Assembly: GCA_017536205.1 (NCBI GenBank)
Contig: JAFXHX010000004.1
Coordinates: 62,001 to 126,000 of the forward strand
Length of the DNA stretch: 64,000 nt
Source of the DNA: Clostridia bacterium
GTDB taxonomy: Bacteria > Bacillota > Clostridia > Christensenellales > Borkfalkiaceae
Direction of reading: 5' to 3'
A program made the position numbers and the translations under genes. The notes below the pieces were generated by a model. That model had not been told where the DNA came from and did not search any database. It was given only the letters and a program-made list of their open reading frames with translations. Shown one piece after another: positions 1 to 7,895 of this stretch; the first letter of the stretch is position 1; the number at the start of each line of letters is the position of its first letter.

Positions 1-1
1 A

Positions 2-661
2 AACGTTTACTTTTTCGGTAAAAAATATCAAGTTCCCGAAAGCCTTACTATTATGAAGGCTATGGAATACGCCGGCTATCAACTTATTCGTGGTTGTGGT
101 TGCCGTAACGGTTTCTGTGGCGCGTGCGCAACGCTTTATAGAATACACGGCAAAACCGAACTTAAAACTTGCCTTGCTTGTCAACAACAAGTAGAAGAAG
201 GTATGTACGTTGCAACTCTTCCTTTCTTCCCACTCGTTAAGCAAGTTTACGATATTCAAAAAGTTAAGCCGACTGAACAAATTATGATGCAACTTTACCC
301 CGAAATATACAGTTGCATAGGCTGTAACGCATGCACTAAAGCCTGCCCACAAAGCCTTAAAACTATGCAATATATCGCATACGCTCAACGTGGCGAATAC
401 GAAAAGTGCGCAGAAGAGTCTTTCGACTGCATTATGTGTGGTCTTTGCTCGTCAAGATGCCCCGCTGGTATTTCTCACCCCCAAGTTGCAATTTTAGCAC
501 GCCGTTTATACGGCAAATACATTGCTCCCGACTGCAAACACCTTATTGATAGGGTAACCGAAATCAACGAAGGCAAGCACGACGAAAGCATGGCAGATAT
601 TATGAACAAATCTCTCGAAGAGCAAAAAGCGCTTTACAACACGAGAGATATTGAAAAGTAA
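2..661 (+). CDS. fumarate reductase/succinate dehydrogenase-like iron-sulfur subunit (5' end cut)
   Basis: The frame is open to the left window edge: 17 codons reading NVYFFGKKYQVPESLTI precede the first visible Met at 53, so the true start lies outside the window. An N-terminal plant-type 2Fe-2S domain shows GCGCRNGFCGAC followed by CLAC. Two ferredoxin-like clusters follow, CIGCNACTKACP (residues 88-99 from the Met at 53) and CIMCGLCSSRCP (126-137). Canonical SdhB/FrdB carries a 3Fe-4S site in the third position; here the second motif keeps four cysteines, so two 4Fe-4S clusters are likely. It would pass electrons to or from the flavoprotein encoded 11 bases downstream. No membrane anchor subunit is visible in the window. 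A heterodisulfide-reductase-like or other FAD-partner ferredoxin is the main alternative. Confidence 0.8.
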   Translation, partial: NVYFFGKKYQVPESLTIMKAMEYAGYQLIRGCGCRNGFCGACATLYRIHGKTELKTCLACQQQVEEGMYVATLPFFPLVKQVYDIQKVKPTEQIMMQLYPEIYSCIGCNACTKACPQSLKTMQYIAYAQRGEYEKCAEESFDCIMCGLCSSRCPAGISHPQVAILARRLYGKYIAPDCKHLIDRVTEINEGKHDESMADIMNKSLEEQKALYNTRDIEK

Positions 662-672
662 GGAGGGGCGTT

Positions 673-2280
673 ATGTATTCTTATACTCAAGAACAACTCG
701 ATTCAATTAAAAAAGTAGAGGCAACCCGTCAAGAAAGACTTTCTAATCTTCACCGCAGAATGACTGCCGAAGAAAAAGACGAGGTTTTAAAAAATTACCA
801 CCCCGACTACATAGAAAGCGCGTACGAAACGCTTAAAGTTGGCCCTAACAAAGGCGAAAAAGTTCTTCACGAACTTGCTAACCTTTTACAAGGTAACACC
901 CGTTTAGACCCCGCGAAAATCGACCTTTCAAAAATTGACTACGACGTTGACGTTTTAGTTATAGGTGGTGGTGGCGCAGGTTCTTCTGCCGCTATTACTG
1001 CGCACGCAAACGGCGCAAACGTTATGATTGTTACCAAACTTCGTATAGGCGATGCTAACTCGATGATGGCTGAAGGTGGTATTCAAGCGGCAGATAAGCC
1101 CAACGATAGCCCCGCTCAGCACTATCTCGATGCGTTTGGTGGTGGTCACTTTGCCGCTAAACCTTGCCTTCTTGAAAAACTCGTTAAAGAAGCACCCGAC
1201 GCTATTAGGTGGCTTTCAGACCTTGGCGTTATGTTCGATAAAACTGCAGACGGCGAAATGGTAACCACCCACGGTGGCGGTACTTCAAGAAAACGTATGC
1301 ACGCTTGTAAAGACTATTCGGGCGCCGAAATTATGAGAACGCTTCGTGACGAAGTTATAAATAGAAATATTCCCGTAGTTGACTTTACCGCCGCTATCGA
1401 AATTATTAAAGACGAAAACGGCAACGCTGCAGGCGCAGTTCTTCAAAATATGGAAACGGGCGAAATCTTAATTGCTAGGGCAAAAACCGTTATTATTGCA
1501 ACGGGTGGCGCAGGCAGAATACACTATCAAGGTTTCCCCACTTCAAACCACTACGGCGCTACGGCAGACGGTTTAGTTCTTGCATACCGTGCAGGCGCAA
1601 AACTCTTATACGCCGATACTTTACAATATCACCCCACGGGCGCAGCAGAGCCCACGCAGATTTACGGTGCGCTCGTAACTGAAAAAGTTCGTTCGCTCGG
1701 CGCTCAACTCGTTAATAAAAACGGCGAGCCTTTCGTGTATTCGCTCGAAACGCGCGACGTAACCGCATCTACTATTATTAGAGAATGTAAAGGTCGCTCA
1801 AACGGCGTTAAAACTACCGATGGTGAAGGCGTTTGGCTCGACACCCCGATGATAGAAATTATCGGTGGCGAAGGCACTATTGAAAAACGTATTCCCGCAA
1901 TGATGAGAATGTTTGGTAAATACGGCATAGATATTAGAAAAGAGCCTATCTTAATTTACCCCACGCTCCACTATCAAAACGGCGGTATCGATATCGATGC
2001 CGATGGTCAAACCACGCTCGTTAAAAACCTTTACGTTGCAGGTGAGGCAGTAGGGGGTATCCACGGCAGAAACAGGCTTATGGGTAACTCACTTCTCGAT
2101 ATTATCGTATTTGGTAGAAACGCAGGTAAGTTTGCTAGCCAAAAATGCAAAGAAGTTACCGTTGGCGCGCTCACCCTTTCACACGTTGATAACTTTAAAG
2201 AAGAACTTAAAGAAGCCGGCGTAGATACAGGCGTTTTAAGCCCACAACTTCTTCCTAACTATCGTCGTGGCGATTTATAA
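673..2280 (+). CDS. FAD-binding fumarate reductase/succinate dehydrogenase flavoprotein-like subunit
   Basis: This 535-residue FAD-dependent oxidoreductase belongs to the SdhA/FrdA family. The dinucleotide motif VIGGGGAGSSAA sits at residues 96-107, after an unusual N-terminal extension of about 90 mostly helical residues. Family signatures include THGGGTSRKR, the QYHPTGA segment, VTEKVRSLGAQLVNKNGEPF with a conserved Arg, LETRDV, and the FAD-closing HGRNRLMGNSLLD. These match the dicarboxylate site of fumarate reductases. A strong AAGGAGGGG site lies just before the ATG and overlaps the stop of the FeS gene, so the two are co-translated. Direction (fumarate reduction or succinate oxidation) cannot be read from sequence; a fermentative role is inferred. 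Confidence 0.85.
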   Translation: MYSYTQEQLDSIKKVEATRQERLSNLHRRMTAEEKDEVLKNYHPDYIESAYETLKVGPNKGEKVLHELANLLQGNTRLDPAKIDLSKIDYDVDVLVIGGGGAGSSAAITAHANGANVMIVTKLRIGDANSMMAEGGIQAADKPNDSPAQHYLDAFGGGHFAAKPCLLEKLVKEAPDAIRWLSDLGVMFDKTADGEMVTTHGGGTSRKRMHACKDYSGAEIMRTLRDEVINRNIPVVDFTAAIEIIKDENGNAAGAVLQNMETGEILIARAKTVIIATGGAGRIHYQGFPTSNHYGATADGLVLAYRAGAKLLYADTLQYHPTGAAEPTQIYGALVTEKVRSLGAQLVNKNGEPFVYSLETRDVTASTIIRECKGRSNGVKTTDGEGVWLDTPMIEIIGGEGTIEKRIPAMMRMFGKYGIDIRKEPILIYPTLHYQNGGIDIDADGQTTLVKNLYVAGEAVGGIHGRNRLMGNSLLDIIVFGRNAGKFASQKCKEVTVGALTLSHVDNFKEELKEAGVDTGVLSPQLLPNYRRGDL

Positions 2281-2296
2281 TATAAAAACAAAACAA

Positions 2297-2324
2297 TTAG
2301 CGTTCGGTAAAGGCCGAACGCTAA
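2297..2324 (+). terminator. stem-loop after the flavoprotein gene
   Basis: An 11-bp perfect inverted repeat TTAGCGTTCGG / CCGAACGCTAA encloses a 6-nt loop. The following sequence is AT-rich but lacks a clear T-run, so it may be a weak terminator or an mRNA-stabilising hairpin before the transporter gene. Confidence 0.5.
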
Positions 2325-2356
2325 TATAATGATATTTACTAGATTATAGGTGAATT

Positions 2357-3721
2357 ATGCAAAATCAAAACAAAAAAAGCCTTAAATGGCTTTGGATTGC
2401 AATTGCCGTTTTAGCAGTTGCTCTCGTTGCTGTTTGGTGCATTTTAGCGCCAGCCCATCCAGAAGATAAGAAAGATGCGCTTAATTTTAACGAAACGTTC
2501 GTAATTTTTACGCTCGTGTTCGTAATAGTTGCGCTTGGTTACCTTTTAGGTTCAATTACCATAAAAGGCGTTAACCTTGGAACTGCAGGCGTATTTTTAG
2601 TTGCAATACTCGTTGGTGCTATATGCGCGCTTAATATTTGGGGCAATGGAGAACTTAAAGGCTTTTTTATGCCTGGTGAAGATGCAAGCATAGTTAAATA
2701 TTTTAAAGGCCCTTTCCAAAACCTTGGATTAATATTGTTCGTTGGAGCAGTAGGCTTTATTGCAGGTCCTAATTTCTTTAAAAACCTTAAAAAGAACTTT
2801 AAAACTTACATACTTCTCGGCGCAATAGTTATTTTATCAGGCACGGCTGTTGCAGTATTATTCGTGCTTGTTTCGCCCAGCGAATTAGGCCCAGAGTTCT
2901 GGTCGGGCGTTTTGTCGGGCGCGCTTACAACAACCCCTGGTTTCTCTGCTGCAAAAGAAGCGGCTGGTAAAATATTCGAGGCCGATATTTCTCTTGGCCA
3001 CGCTATTGCGTATCCCTTCGGCGTTGTTGGCGTTGTGCTTTTCGTTCAACTTATGCCCAAGATTTTAAAAGCCGATATGAATAAAGAACGCGAACTTTTA
3101 AAAATAGGCGTTGAAGAAGAAAGAGAACTTCCTAAAAACCTATTTAGTTGCGACCCCTTTGGTTTAACGGCCTTTGCAATTGCAACCGTTTTAGGTTTAC
3201 TTTTAGGAACTATTACAATCCCCTTAACTGCTGAAGGCTACGCAGGCGCTTGTTTCTCGCTTGGTCCTACGGGTGGTATGCTTATTATGTGCTTGGTGCT
3301 TGGCCACTTTGGAAGAATAGGCAAATTATCGTTTGATATTCCCGAAACAAGTTTAAGAATATTAAGAGAGTTTGGCTTAATGCTCTTCTTATTAGTCGCA
3401 GGTTTCCATGGTGGCGTTGCCCTTGTTGAAAAAATGTCTGGCGACGGCGTTGGCGCAATGGTTCTTTGGGGCTTTATAGGTGGCGCGTTTATGACAGTTG
3501 TTCCATTAATCGTAGGCTTTATAGTTGCAAAATATTTACTTAAACTTCCACTTCTTAACAACCTTGGCTCGATTACGGGTGGTATGACTTCTACCCCTGC
3601 GCTTGGAACTTTAATAAGCACCGCTAAAACCGACGACGTTGCTTCTGCTTACGCATCAACTTATCCTATAGCGCTTGTACTCATCGTTCTTGCTTGCCAA
3701 CTTATGATAGTATTTATGTAA
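2357..3721 (+). CDS. AspT/YidE/YbjL-type antiporter (putative dicarboxylate/amino-acid exchanger)
   Basis: This 454-residue polytopic membrane protein has the duplicated architecture of the aspartate-alanine antiporter family. The first half contains NLGLILFVGAVGFIAGPNFF and SGALTTTPGFSAAKEA; the second half repeats the pattern with LREFGLMLFLLVAGFHGG and SITGGMTSTPALGTLIS. It has about 10-12 hydrophobic segments, with a cytoplasmic stretch around residues 235-260 (KADMNKERELLKIGVEEERE). There is no TrkA_C domain, unlike YidE/YbjL. AspT exchanges aspartate for alanine and relatives move succinate. Its position right behind the fumarate reductase-like genes suggests fumarate/succinate or aspartate exchange, which is inference. 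Confidence 0.75.
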   Translation: MQNQNKKSLKWLWIAIAVLAVALVAVWCILAPAHPEDKKDALNFNETFVIFTLVFVIVALGYLLGSITIKGVNLGTAGVFLVAILVGAICALNIWGNGELKGFFMPGEDASIVKYFKGPFQNLGLILFVGAVGFIAGPNFFKNLKKNFKTYILLGAIVILSGTAVAVLFVLVSPSELGPEFWSGVLSGALTTTPGFSAAKEAAGKIFEADISLGHAIAYPFGVVGVVLFVQLMPKILKADMNKERELLKIGVEEERELPKNLFSCDPFGLTAFAIATVLGLLLGTITIPLTAEGYAGACFSLGPTGGMLIMCLVLGHFGRIGKLSFDIPETSLRILREFGLMLFLLVAGFHGGVALVEKMSGDGVGAMVLWGFIGGAFMTVVPLIVGFIVAKYLLKLPLLNNLGSITGGMTSTPALGTLISTAKTDDVASAYASTYPIALVLIVLACQLMIVFM

Positions 3722-3733
3722 AACTAAATATGC

Positions 3734-3763
3734 AAAAATGCACGGGAAATCCCGTGCATTTTT
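3734..3763. terminator. bidirectional intrinsic terminator
   Basis: A 13-bp perfect stem AAAAATGCACGGG / CCCGTGCATTTTT with loop AAAT. The A-run and T-run let it serve both the plus-strand antiporter and the convergent minus-strand gene. Confidence 0.9.
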
Positions 3764-3780
3764 AATTTAAAAAGGTTTAA

Positions 3781-4872
3781 TTAAAATCCCATTTTCTTGA
3801 TTTTTTCTTGCATTTTTTCGGCTTCTTCTTTATCAAGAAGTCCCGTTTCCATATGGTAAGTTATTCTTTCGCCCTTATTAAGGTAGCGCTGTTGGTTATT
3901 GCGTTGGCAATAAAGTCTACCAAGGTGCTCGCTAGTTGCAGGAAGTACCATACCAAGCGTGTCTTCATCTTCGGTTCGTGAAATCCACCTTACGCCGAAA
4001 GGAAGTTCTTCGGGCTTGTGAATAACGTAAACTGCCGTGCCTTCGGGGTCGATTTGCATAGTATAGGCGTTGCCGTTCTCGTCTGCATTATAAACGCCGT
4101 AGAACACGATTTCAGGCGCATACGCTTGATATTCAGCCCCCATATCGTCCATAAGCGACTGGTCTTTATCAAGCATATTAAGGTAAGCGTTAGTTTTGTC
4201 TGCCGCTTCTTTGTTAAAGTAATTTTCGGGAACTTCGTGGTTAACCTTAAAGGTTTTTCTGTCTGCCGTGTAAGAAAGTTTTGCGCCGTTAACGGGGCGG
4301 TGGTTAATGTGGCAAAGATAGTAATATTCAAGCGGTACGTCTTTATTGTTTATAAAACTTGCGCTTATATCAATTTTAGTTTTACCTTCGTAAATCTTTG
4401 AAACGGGGGTAAACTCGTAATTAAGCCCGTAGCAAAGTTTGTTAATAAACTTGCCCGTAACGCCTAAATACTTGCCGTTTTCATCTTCGCCCGAAATTAT
4501 ATAAACTTCGTCGTACTTGCAAATGGGAAGTTCGCCGTGTGGAGTGTGCGTGTCTTCACTAGTGGGGTTGCCCATTGCCGTAAGACCGCAGTGCATTAAA
4601 AAGCAACCGTAAGTTTCTTCAAAGGAATATTTTGCTTGAATAGGCTTATCAAACGGCGTTTTCATAGTAAGTTCGCGCCCGTCGAAGTTAGCGCGCCAAA
4701 TCATTTGCCCCATATAAGGAAGAACTATAATATAGCCCCTATCGTTACTAATTTTAATAGCCTTAACGCCCGTTTCGTATATAAAAAGCGATGCTTTAAG
4801 TTTGCCGTTTATAACTAAATCGGTTTCTTTTTCGGTAAAATAACTTTCTTTAATAATAATTTTGTTTTCCAT
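3781..4872 (-). CDS. DUF4432/aldose 1-epimerase-like protein
   Basis: The product has 363 residues from the ATG at 4872, chosen because AAAAGGAG lies directly upstream; an upstream in-frame Met at 4926 has no ribosome binding site and falls inside the promoter. It resembles the galactose-mutarotase-like DUF4432 fold: GQMIWRANFDGREL, YGCFLMHCGLTAMGNP, a DTHTPHGELP segment and HINHRPVNGAKL, giving several conserved His residues expected in a sugar-binding cleft. No signal peptide is present, so it is cytosolic. Substrate is unknown; related proteins are annotated as aldose epimerases. It is a single-gene unit with its own TTGATT/TATACT promoter. Confidence 0.75.
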   Translation of the reverse strand: MENKIIIKESYFTEKETDLVINGKLKASLFIYETGVKAIKISNDRGYIIVLPYMGQMIWRANFDGRELTMKTPFDKPIQAKYSFEETYGCFLMHCGLTAMGNPTSEDTHTPHGELPICKYDEVYIISGEDENGKYLGVTGKFINKLCYGLNYEFTPVSKIYEGKTKIDISASFINNKDVPLEYYYLCHINHRPVNGAKLSYTADRKTFKVNHEVPENYFNKEAADKTNAYLNMLDKDQSLMDDMGAEYQAYAPEIVFYGVYNADENGNAYTMQIDPEGTAVYVIHKPEELPFGVRWISRTEDEDTLGMVLPATSEHLGRLYCQRNNQQRYLNKGERITYHMETGLLDKEEAEKMQEKIKKMGF

Positions 4873-4897
4873 AAAAAACTCCTTTTTACTATTAAAG

Positions 4898-4926
4898 AGT
4901 ATAACACAATAAGCCTTTAAAATCAA
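4898..4926 (-). promoter_or_regulatory. sigma-A-type promoter of the DUF4432 gene
   Basis: On the minus strand: TTGATT (4926-4921), a 17-bp spacer and TATACT (4903-4898) with an upstream TG (extended -10). It supports the 4872 start. Confidence 0.75.
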
Positions 4927-4945
4927 TACGAAATAGCGTTTTTTA

Positions 4946-4974
4946 TTGACATTATTAGGGCTCGATGCTATAAT
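4946..4974 (+). promoter_or_regulatory. sigma-A-type promoter of the cobalamin-riboswitch transcript
   Basis: TTGACA at 4946-4951, a 17-bp spacer and TATAAT at 4969-4974 with TG one base upstream of the -10. Near-consensus, and placed just before the riboswitch aptamer. Confidence 0.85.
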
Positions 4975-4990
4975 TATTATAATTTAATAA

Positions 4991-5125
4991 GCGCACGGTC
5001 TATCGAATAAAAGTAGGTAGTTAACAAGGGAATGGTGGTGAAAGTCCACCGCAACCTTCATTACCGTAATTTTGCTAAAAGCAATTAAGTCGGAATGCTT
5101 GACGGGCGCTCACTCATAGACTAAT
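4991..5125 (+). promoter_or_regulatory. cobalamin (B12) riboswitch aptamer
   Basis: Core B12-box elements appear in order: AAGGGAA, GGTGAAAGTCCACCGC, ACCGTAAT, and AAGTCGGAATGCTTGAC. The P1 helix closes with GTCTAT (4998-5003) against ATAGAC (5116-5121). The GGTG..TCCACC hairpin and the GTCGGAATGC strand are the recognisable conserved parts of RF00174-type cobalamin riboswitches. A perfect terminator follows at 5165-5201 just upstream of the DUF4430 lipoprotein gene, so cobalamin binding would stop transcription. Expected ligand form (adenosyl or aqua/methyl) cannot be told from what I can see. Confidence 0.8.
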
Positions 5126-5164
5126 TTTTGGATAGGAGAAATTGCGTCGCAAAGTATTTATTAC

Positions 5165-5201
5165 CGCGCCTTAACAGTTTATGAGTTAAGGCGCGTTTTT
5201 T
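5165..5201 (+). terminator. riboswitch expression-platform terminator
   Basis: An 11-bp perfect stem CGCGCCTTAAC / GTTAAGGCGCG with a 9-nt loop, followed by six T. It sits between the aptamer and the first gene, the classical layout for a transcription-attenuating OFF switch. Confidence 0.9.
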
Positions 5202-5221
5202 AAGCCGACGTAAAAATTATT

Positions 5222-5623
5222 ATGAAAAAACTTTTAATCCTAACCCTTGCAGTCTTGCTTGCGTTTTCGCTTATAGCCTGCAAAAAAGCACCTATCGTTA
5301 TTAAAGAGAGCGATAGTTACGTTGTTATCAACGTTCAAAAAGTAGAAGATAACGTTTCGCTTGCTAGTTATATGAACAGTTTAGAAGAATACTCTAATAT
5401 GTTCGTTATTGAAAACGGTATGGTAATGGCAATAAACGGCCTTTATAACGACACCGTTAGTTGGACTGCTTGTTGGATGCTTTATACCGACGACGTAGAT
5501 AATAGCGACACGGCATATTCTATAGAATATAAAGATAAAGTTTACGGCTCTGCGCTTTACGGCGCCGAAAGTCTAATCGTTAAAAACGGTTGCACTTATA
5601 TTTGGATTTATCAAACCTTTTAA
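5222..5623 (+). CDS. small DUF4430 (transcobalamin-like) lipoprotein
   Basis: This 133-residue lipoprotein has a signal peptide with lipobox LIAC, giving lipidated Cys20. The mature part carries the DUF4430 pattern: WTACWMLYTDD, YSIEYKDKVYGSALYGAES and a closing WIYQTF, similar to the C-terminal domain of transcobalamin/intrinsic factor. It is the first gene after a cobalamin riboswitch and is followed four bases later by an ECF S component, so an extracellular corrinoid-binding role feeding that transporter is likely. No ribosome binding site is visible in the 20 bases before the ATG; the start is chosen from the signal peptide. Confidence 0.75.
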   Translation: MKKLLILTLAVLLAFSLIACKKAPIVIKESDSYVVINVQKVEDNVSLASYMNSLEEYSNMFVIENGMVMAINGLYNDTVSWTACWMLYTDDVDNSDTAYSIEYKDKVYGSALYGAESLIVKNGCTYIWIYQTF

Positions 5624-5626
5624 GTT

Positions 5627-6151
5627 ATGAAAACTGCTAAAGAAATAGGAATAGCGGGCGCTATCGTTGCGCTACTTATAAGTTTGCAACTTGTGTTGTC
5701 GGGGGTAGCAGGCGTTGAACTCGTTACCGTAATAACGGTAAGTTACGCCTATTATTTTGGGGTAAAACGCGCCCTTATAACAAACCTTTCATACTCGCTA
5801 CTTAGGTGTTTCGTTTTTGGTTTTTCGCCTAACGTTATTGTGCTTTACATAGTGTATTACTGCCTTATAGCCTTGTTTTTCGGGTTTTTGGGCAAAAAAC
5901 TCGGCGCTAACGTAACCCTAAAAAAACTAGTTGTAATCGTAATACTTTCTTGCCTTTTTACAGCGCTTTTTACAGTGCTAGATAACTTAATTACTCCACT
6001 TATAACGGGTATGAGTTTAAACGGCTTTAAGGTATATTTTTTATCGTCGCTCCCCGTAATGGGCGTTGGCGTAATAAATGCGTGCGTAACCGTTTCGCTA
6101 CTTTTTTACCCCCTTTTAAAACTATATAGTTCAGTTTACCCAAGTAACTAA
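5627..6151 (+). CDS. ECF transporter S component, probably for cobalamin/corrinoid
   Basis: The 174-residue protein has about six hydrophobic segments and the size and small-residue-rich N-terminus (AGAIVALLISLQLVLSGV) of energy-coupling-factor substrate-binding S components. Such subunits capture a vitamin in the membrane and share an EcfA/A'/T module encoded elsewhere; none is in this window. The cobalamin riboswitch and the adjacent DUF4430 lipoprotein point to a corrinoid substrate (CbrT-like), which is inferred from context. The gene starts 4 bases after the lipoprotein stop, so translation is probably coupled. Confidence 0.75.
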   Translation: MKTAKEIGIAGAIVALLISLQLVLSGVAGVELVTVITVSYAYYFGVKRALITNLSYSLLRCFVFGFSPNVIVLYIVYYCLIALFFGFLGKKLGANVTLKKLVVIVILSCLFTALFTVLDNLITPLITGMSLNGFKVYFLSSLPVMGVGVINACVTVSLLFYPLLKLYSSVYPSN

Positions 6152-6156
6152 ATTAA

Positions 6157-6185
6157 AAAGCCCCGAAAACCGTTGGGGCTTTAAT
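6157..6185 (+). terminator. intrinsic terminator after the ECF gene
   Basis: Stem AAAGCCCC (6157-6164) / GGGGCTTT (6175-6182) with a 10-nt loop and AT-rich tail. Confidence 0.75.
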
Positions 6186-6221
6186 TTTGCGTAAAATGTT
6201 TTAAAATGTTTAAAAAACGAC

Positions 6222-6250
6222 TATACAAAACAGAAAAATAATGTTACAAT
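6222..6250 (+). promoter_or_regulatory. probable promoter of eda-kdgK
   Basis: TATACA (6222-6227), 17-bp spacer, TACAAT (6245-6250). The -35 is weak (4/6), the spacing is ideal and the leader is short. Confidence 0.5.
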
Positions 6251-6276
6251 ATATAAAAAGAAAAAGGAGCGTTTTT

Positions 6277-6858
6277 ATGGACGTTAAAGTAGTTCCCGTA
6301 GTTGTAATCAACAACGTTGAAGATACCGTGCCCACTTTACAAGCAATGTGTGACGGTGGCTTACCCGTTGCCGAAATCACTTTTAGAACGGCTTGCGCAG
6401 AAGAAGTAATTCGCTTGGGCGTTAAAACTTTCCCCGATATGTATATCGGCGCAGGCACAGTTATTAACCTTGAACAATGCAAGCGCGCAATAGATGCGGG
6501 CGCAAAGTTTATAGTTTCACCCGGTTTAAGCGAAGAAGTTGCCCTTTACTGTAACGAAAAAGGCGTAACTTATTACCCCGGTTGCGTTACCCCCACCGAA
6601 ATTATGAAGGCAATATCGCTTGGCATTAAAGTTGTTAAGTTTTTCCCTGCAAACGTTTACGGTGGTCTTAAAGCAATTAAGGCGCTTGCCGGCCCGTTTG
6701 GTCAAGTTAAGTTCTTGCCAACCGGTGGCGTTTCGCTTGAAAATCTTAAAGAGTTTTTAGATTACGATAAGATTTTTGCAGTAGGTGGCAGTTGGATGAT
6801 GAAAGGCGATATTAAAGCCAACTGTGAAGCAATAGTAAAAGTTATTAAAGGAGAATAA
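6277..6858 (+). CDS. eda: 2-keto-3-deoxy-6-phosphogluconate (KDPG) aldolase
   Basis: The product has 193 residues from the ATG at 6277, chosen because AAAAAGGAG precedes it; the in-frame ATG at 6241 overlaps the promoter. It is a class I aldolase that splits KDPG into pyruvate and glyceraldehyde 3-phosphate. Signatures are VAEITFRTACAEE (catalytic Glu), GAGTV, FIVSPG, CVTPTEI, VVKFFPAN (Schiff-base Lys) and FLPTGGVS (phosphate binding). Length is normal for the bacterial Eda family. The next gene encodes KDG kinase, making a two-gene module for hexuronate or 2-keto-3-deoxygluconate catabolism. Confidence 0.9.
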   Translation: MDVKVVPVVVINNVEDTVPTLQAMCDGGLPVAEITFRTACAEEVIRLGVKTFPDMYIGAGTVINLEQCKRAIDAGAKFIVSPGLSEEVALYCNEKGVTYYPGCVTPTEIMKAISLGIKVVKFFPANVYGGLKAIKALAGPFGQVKFLPTGGVSLENLKEFLDYDKIFAVGGSWMMKGDIKANCEAIVKVIKGE

Positions 6859-6862
6859 GATT

Positions 6863-7885
6863 ATGGCAAAAGTTGTTACCTTTGGCGAACTTATGTTAAG
6901 GCTCGCTCCCGAAGGATATTTAAGATTCGTTCAAAGCGATAAATTACAAGCTACTTTCGGTGGCGCAGAGGCAAACGTTGCCGTTTCACTTGCAAATTAC
7001 GGGGTAGACGTTGCTTTCGTAACCAAACTTCCCACTCACGAAATAGGTCAATCGGCAGTTAACTCGCTTAGAAAGTTCGGGGTTGACACTTCTAAAATCG
7101 TTCGCGGTGGCGAAAGAGTTGGTATTTATTATTGTGAAAAAGGCGCTTCGCAACGCCCAAGTAAAGTCATTTACGATAGGGCTTACGCTGCAATTGCGCT
7201 TGCTCAAAAAGAAGATTTCGACTGGGAAAAGATTTTTGAAGGCTGCGAGTGGTTTCACTTTACGGGTATTACCCCCGCTCTTTCAGACAATATGGCAGAA
7301 ATATCGCTTGAAGCCTGCAAAGAAGCCAAAAAGCGTGGCATAACCATTTCGTGCGACCTTAACTTCCGTAAAAAACTTTGGTCTAAAGAAAAAGCAGGTA
7401 AGGTAATGGGCGAACTTTGCCATTATATCGACTACTGCATCGCCAACGAAGAAGACGCGAAAGACGTTTTTGGTATCGAAGCAGACGGAACTGATATATA
7501 CAGTGGCAAACTCAACCACGAAGGTTACATCTCTGTTGCTAAAAAACTTACCGACCGTTTTGGTTTCAAGGGCGTTGCAATCACTTTAAGAGAAAGTTTA
7601 TCTGCTAACGACAACAACTGGTCTGCAATGCTTTACACCGGCGAAAAGGCATATTTTAGCAAGAAATACGCTATGCACATCGTTGACCGTGTTGGCGGTG
7701 GCGATAGTTTTGGTGGCGGTCTTATTTATTCACTCACTCAAGGTTACGATGCTCAACAAGCCATCGAGTTTGCCGTTGCCGCATCTTGCTTAAAACACTC
7801 CGTTGAAGGCGATTACAATATGGTTTCAGTAGCAGAAGTTAAAACCTTGGCTGGTGGGGACGCGTCAGGTAGAGTTCAACGCTAA
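6863..7885 (+). CDS. kdgK: 2-keto-3-deoxygluconate kinase (PfkB family)
   Basis: This 340-residue sugar kinase phosphorylates 2-keto-3-deoxygluconate to KDPG, the substrate of the aldolase encoded 4 bases upstream. PfkB features visible are the N-terminal FGELMLRLAP, FGGAEANVAVSLA, and the anion-hole/catalytic motif VGGGDSFGGGL near residue 277. Ribosome binding site AAAGGAG overlaps the end of eda. Fructokinase or another ribokinase-like activity is possible, but the pairing with eda strongly favours KDG kinase. The 3' flank carries the dispersed repeat described separately. Confidence 0.88.
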   Translation: MAKVVTFGELMLRLAPEGYLRFVQSDKLQATFGGAEANVAVSLANYGVDVAFVTKLPTHEIGQSAVNSLRKFGVDTSKIVRGGERVGIYYCEKGASQRPSKVIYDRAYAAIALAQKEDFDWEKIFEGCEWFHFTGITPALSDNMAEISLEACKEAKKRGITISCDLNFRKKLWSKEKAGKVMGELCHYIDYCIANEEDAKDVFGIEADGTDIYSGKLNHEGYISVAKKLTDRFGFKGVAITLRESLSANDNNWSAMLYTGEKAYFSKKYAMHIVDRVGGGDSFGGGLIYSLTQGYDAQQAIEFAVAASCLKHSVEGDYNMVSVAEVKTLAGGDASGRVQR

Positions 7886-7895
7886 TTTTAAGCCC

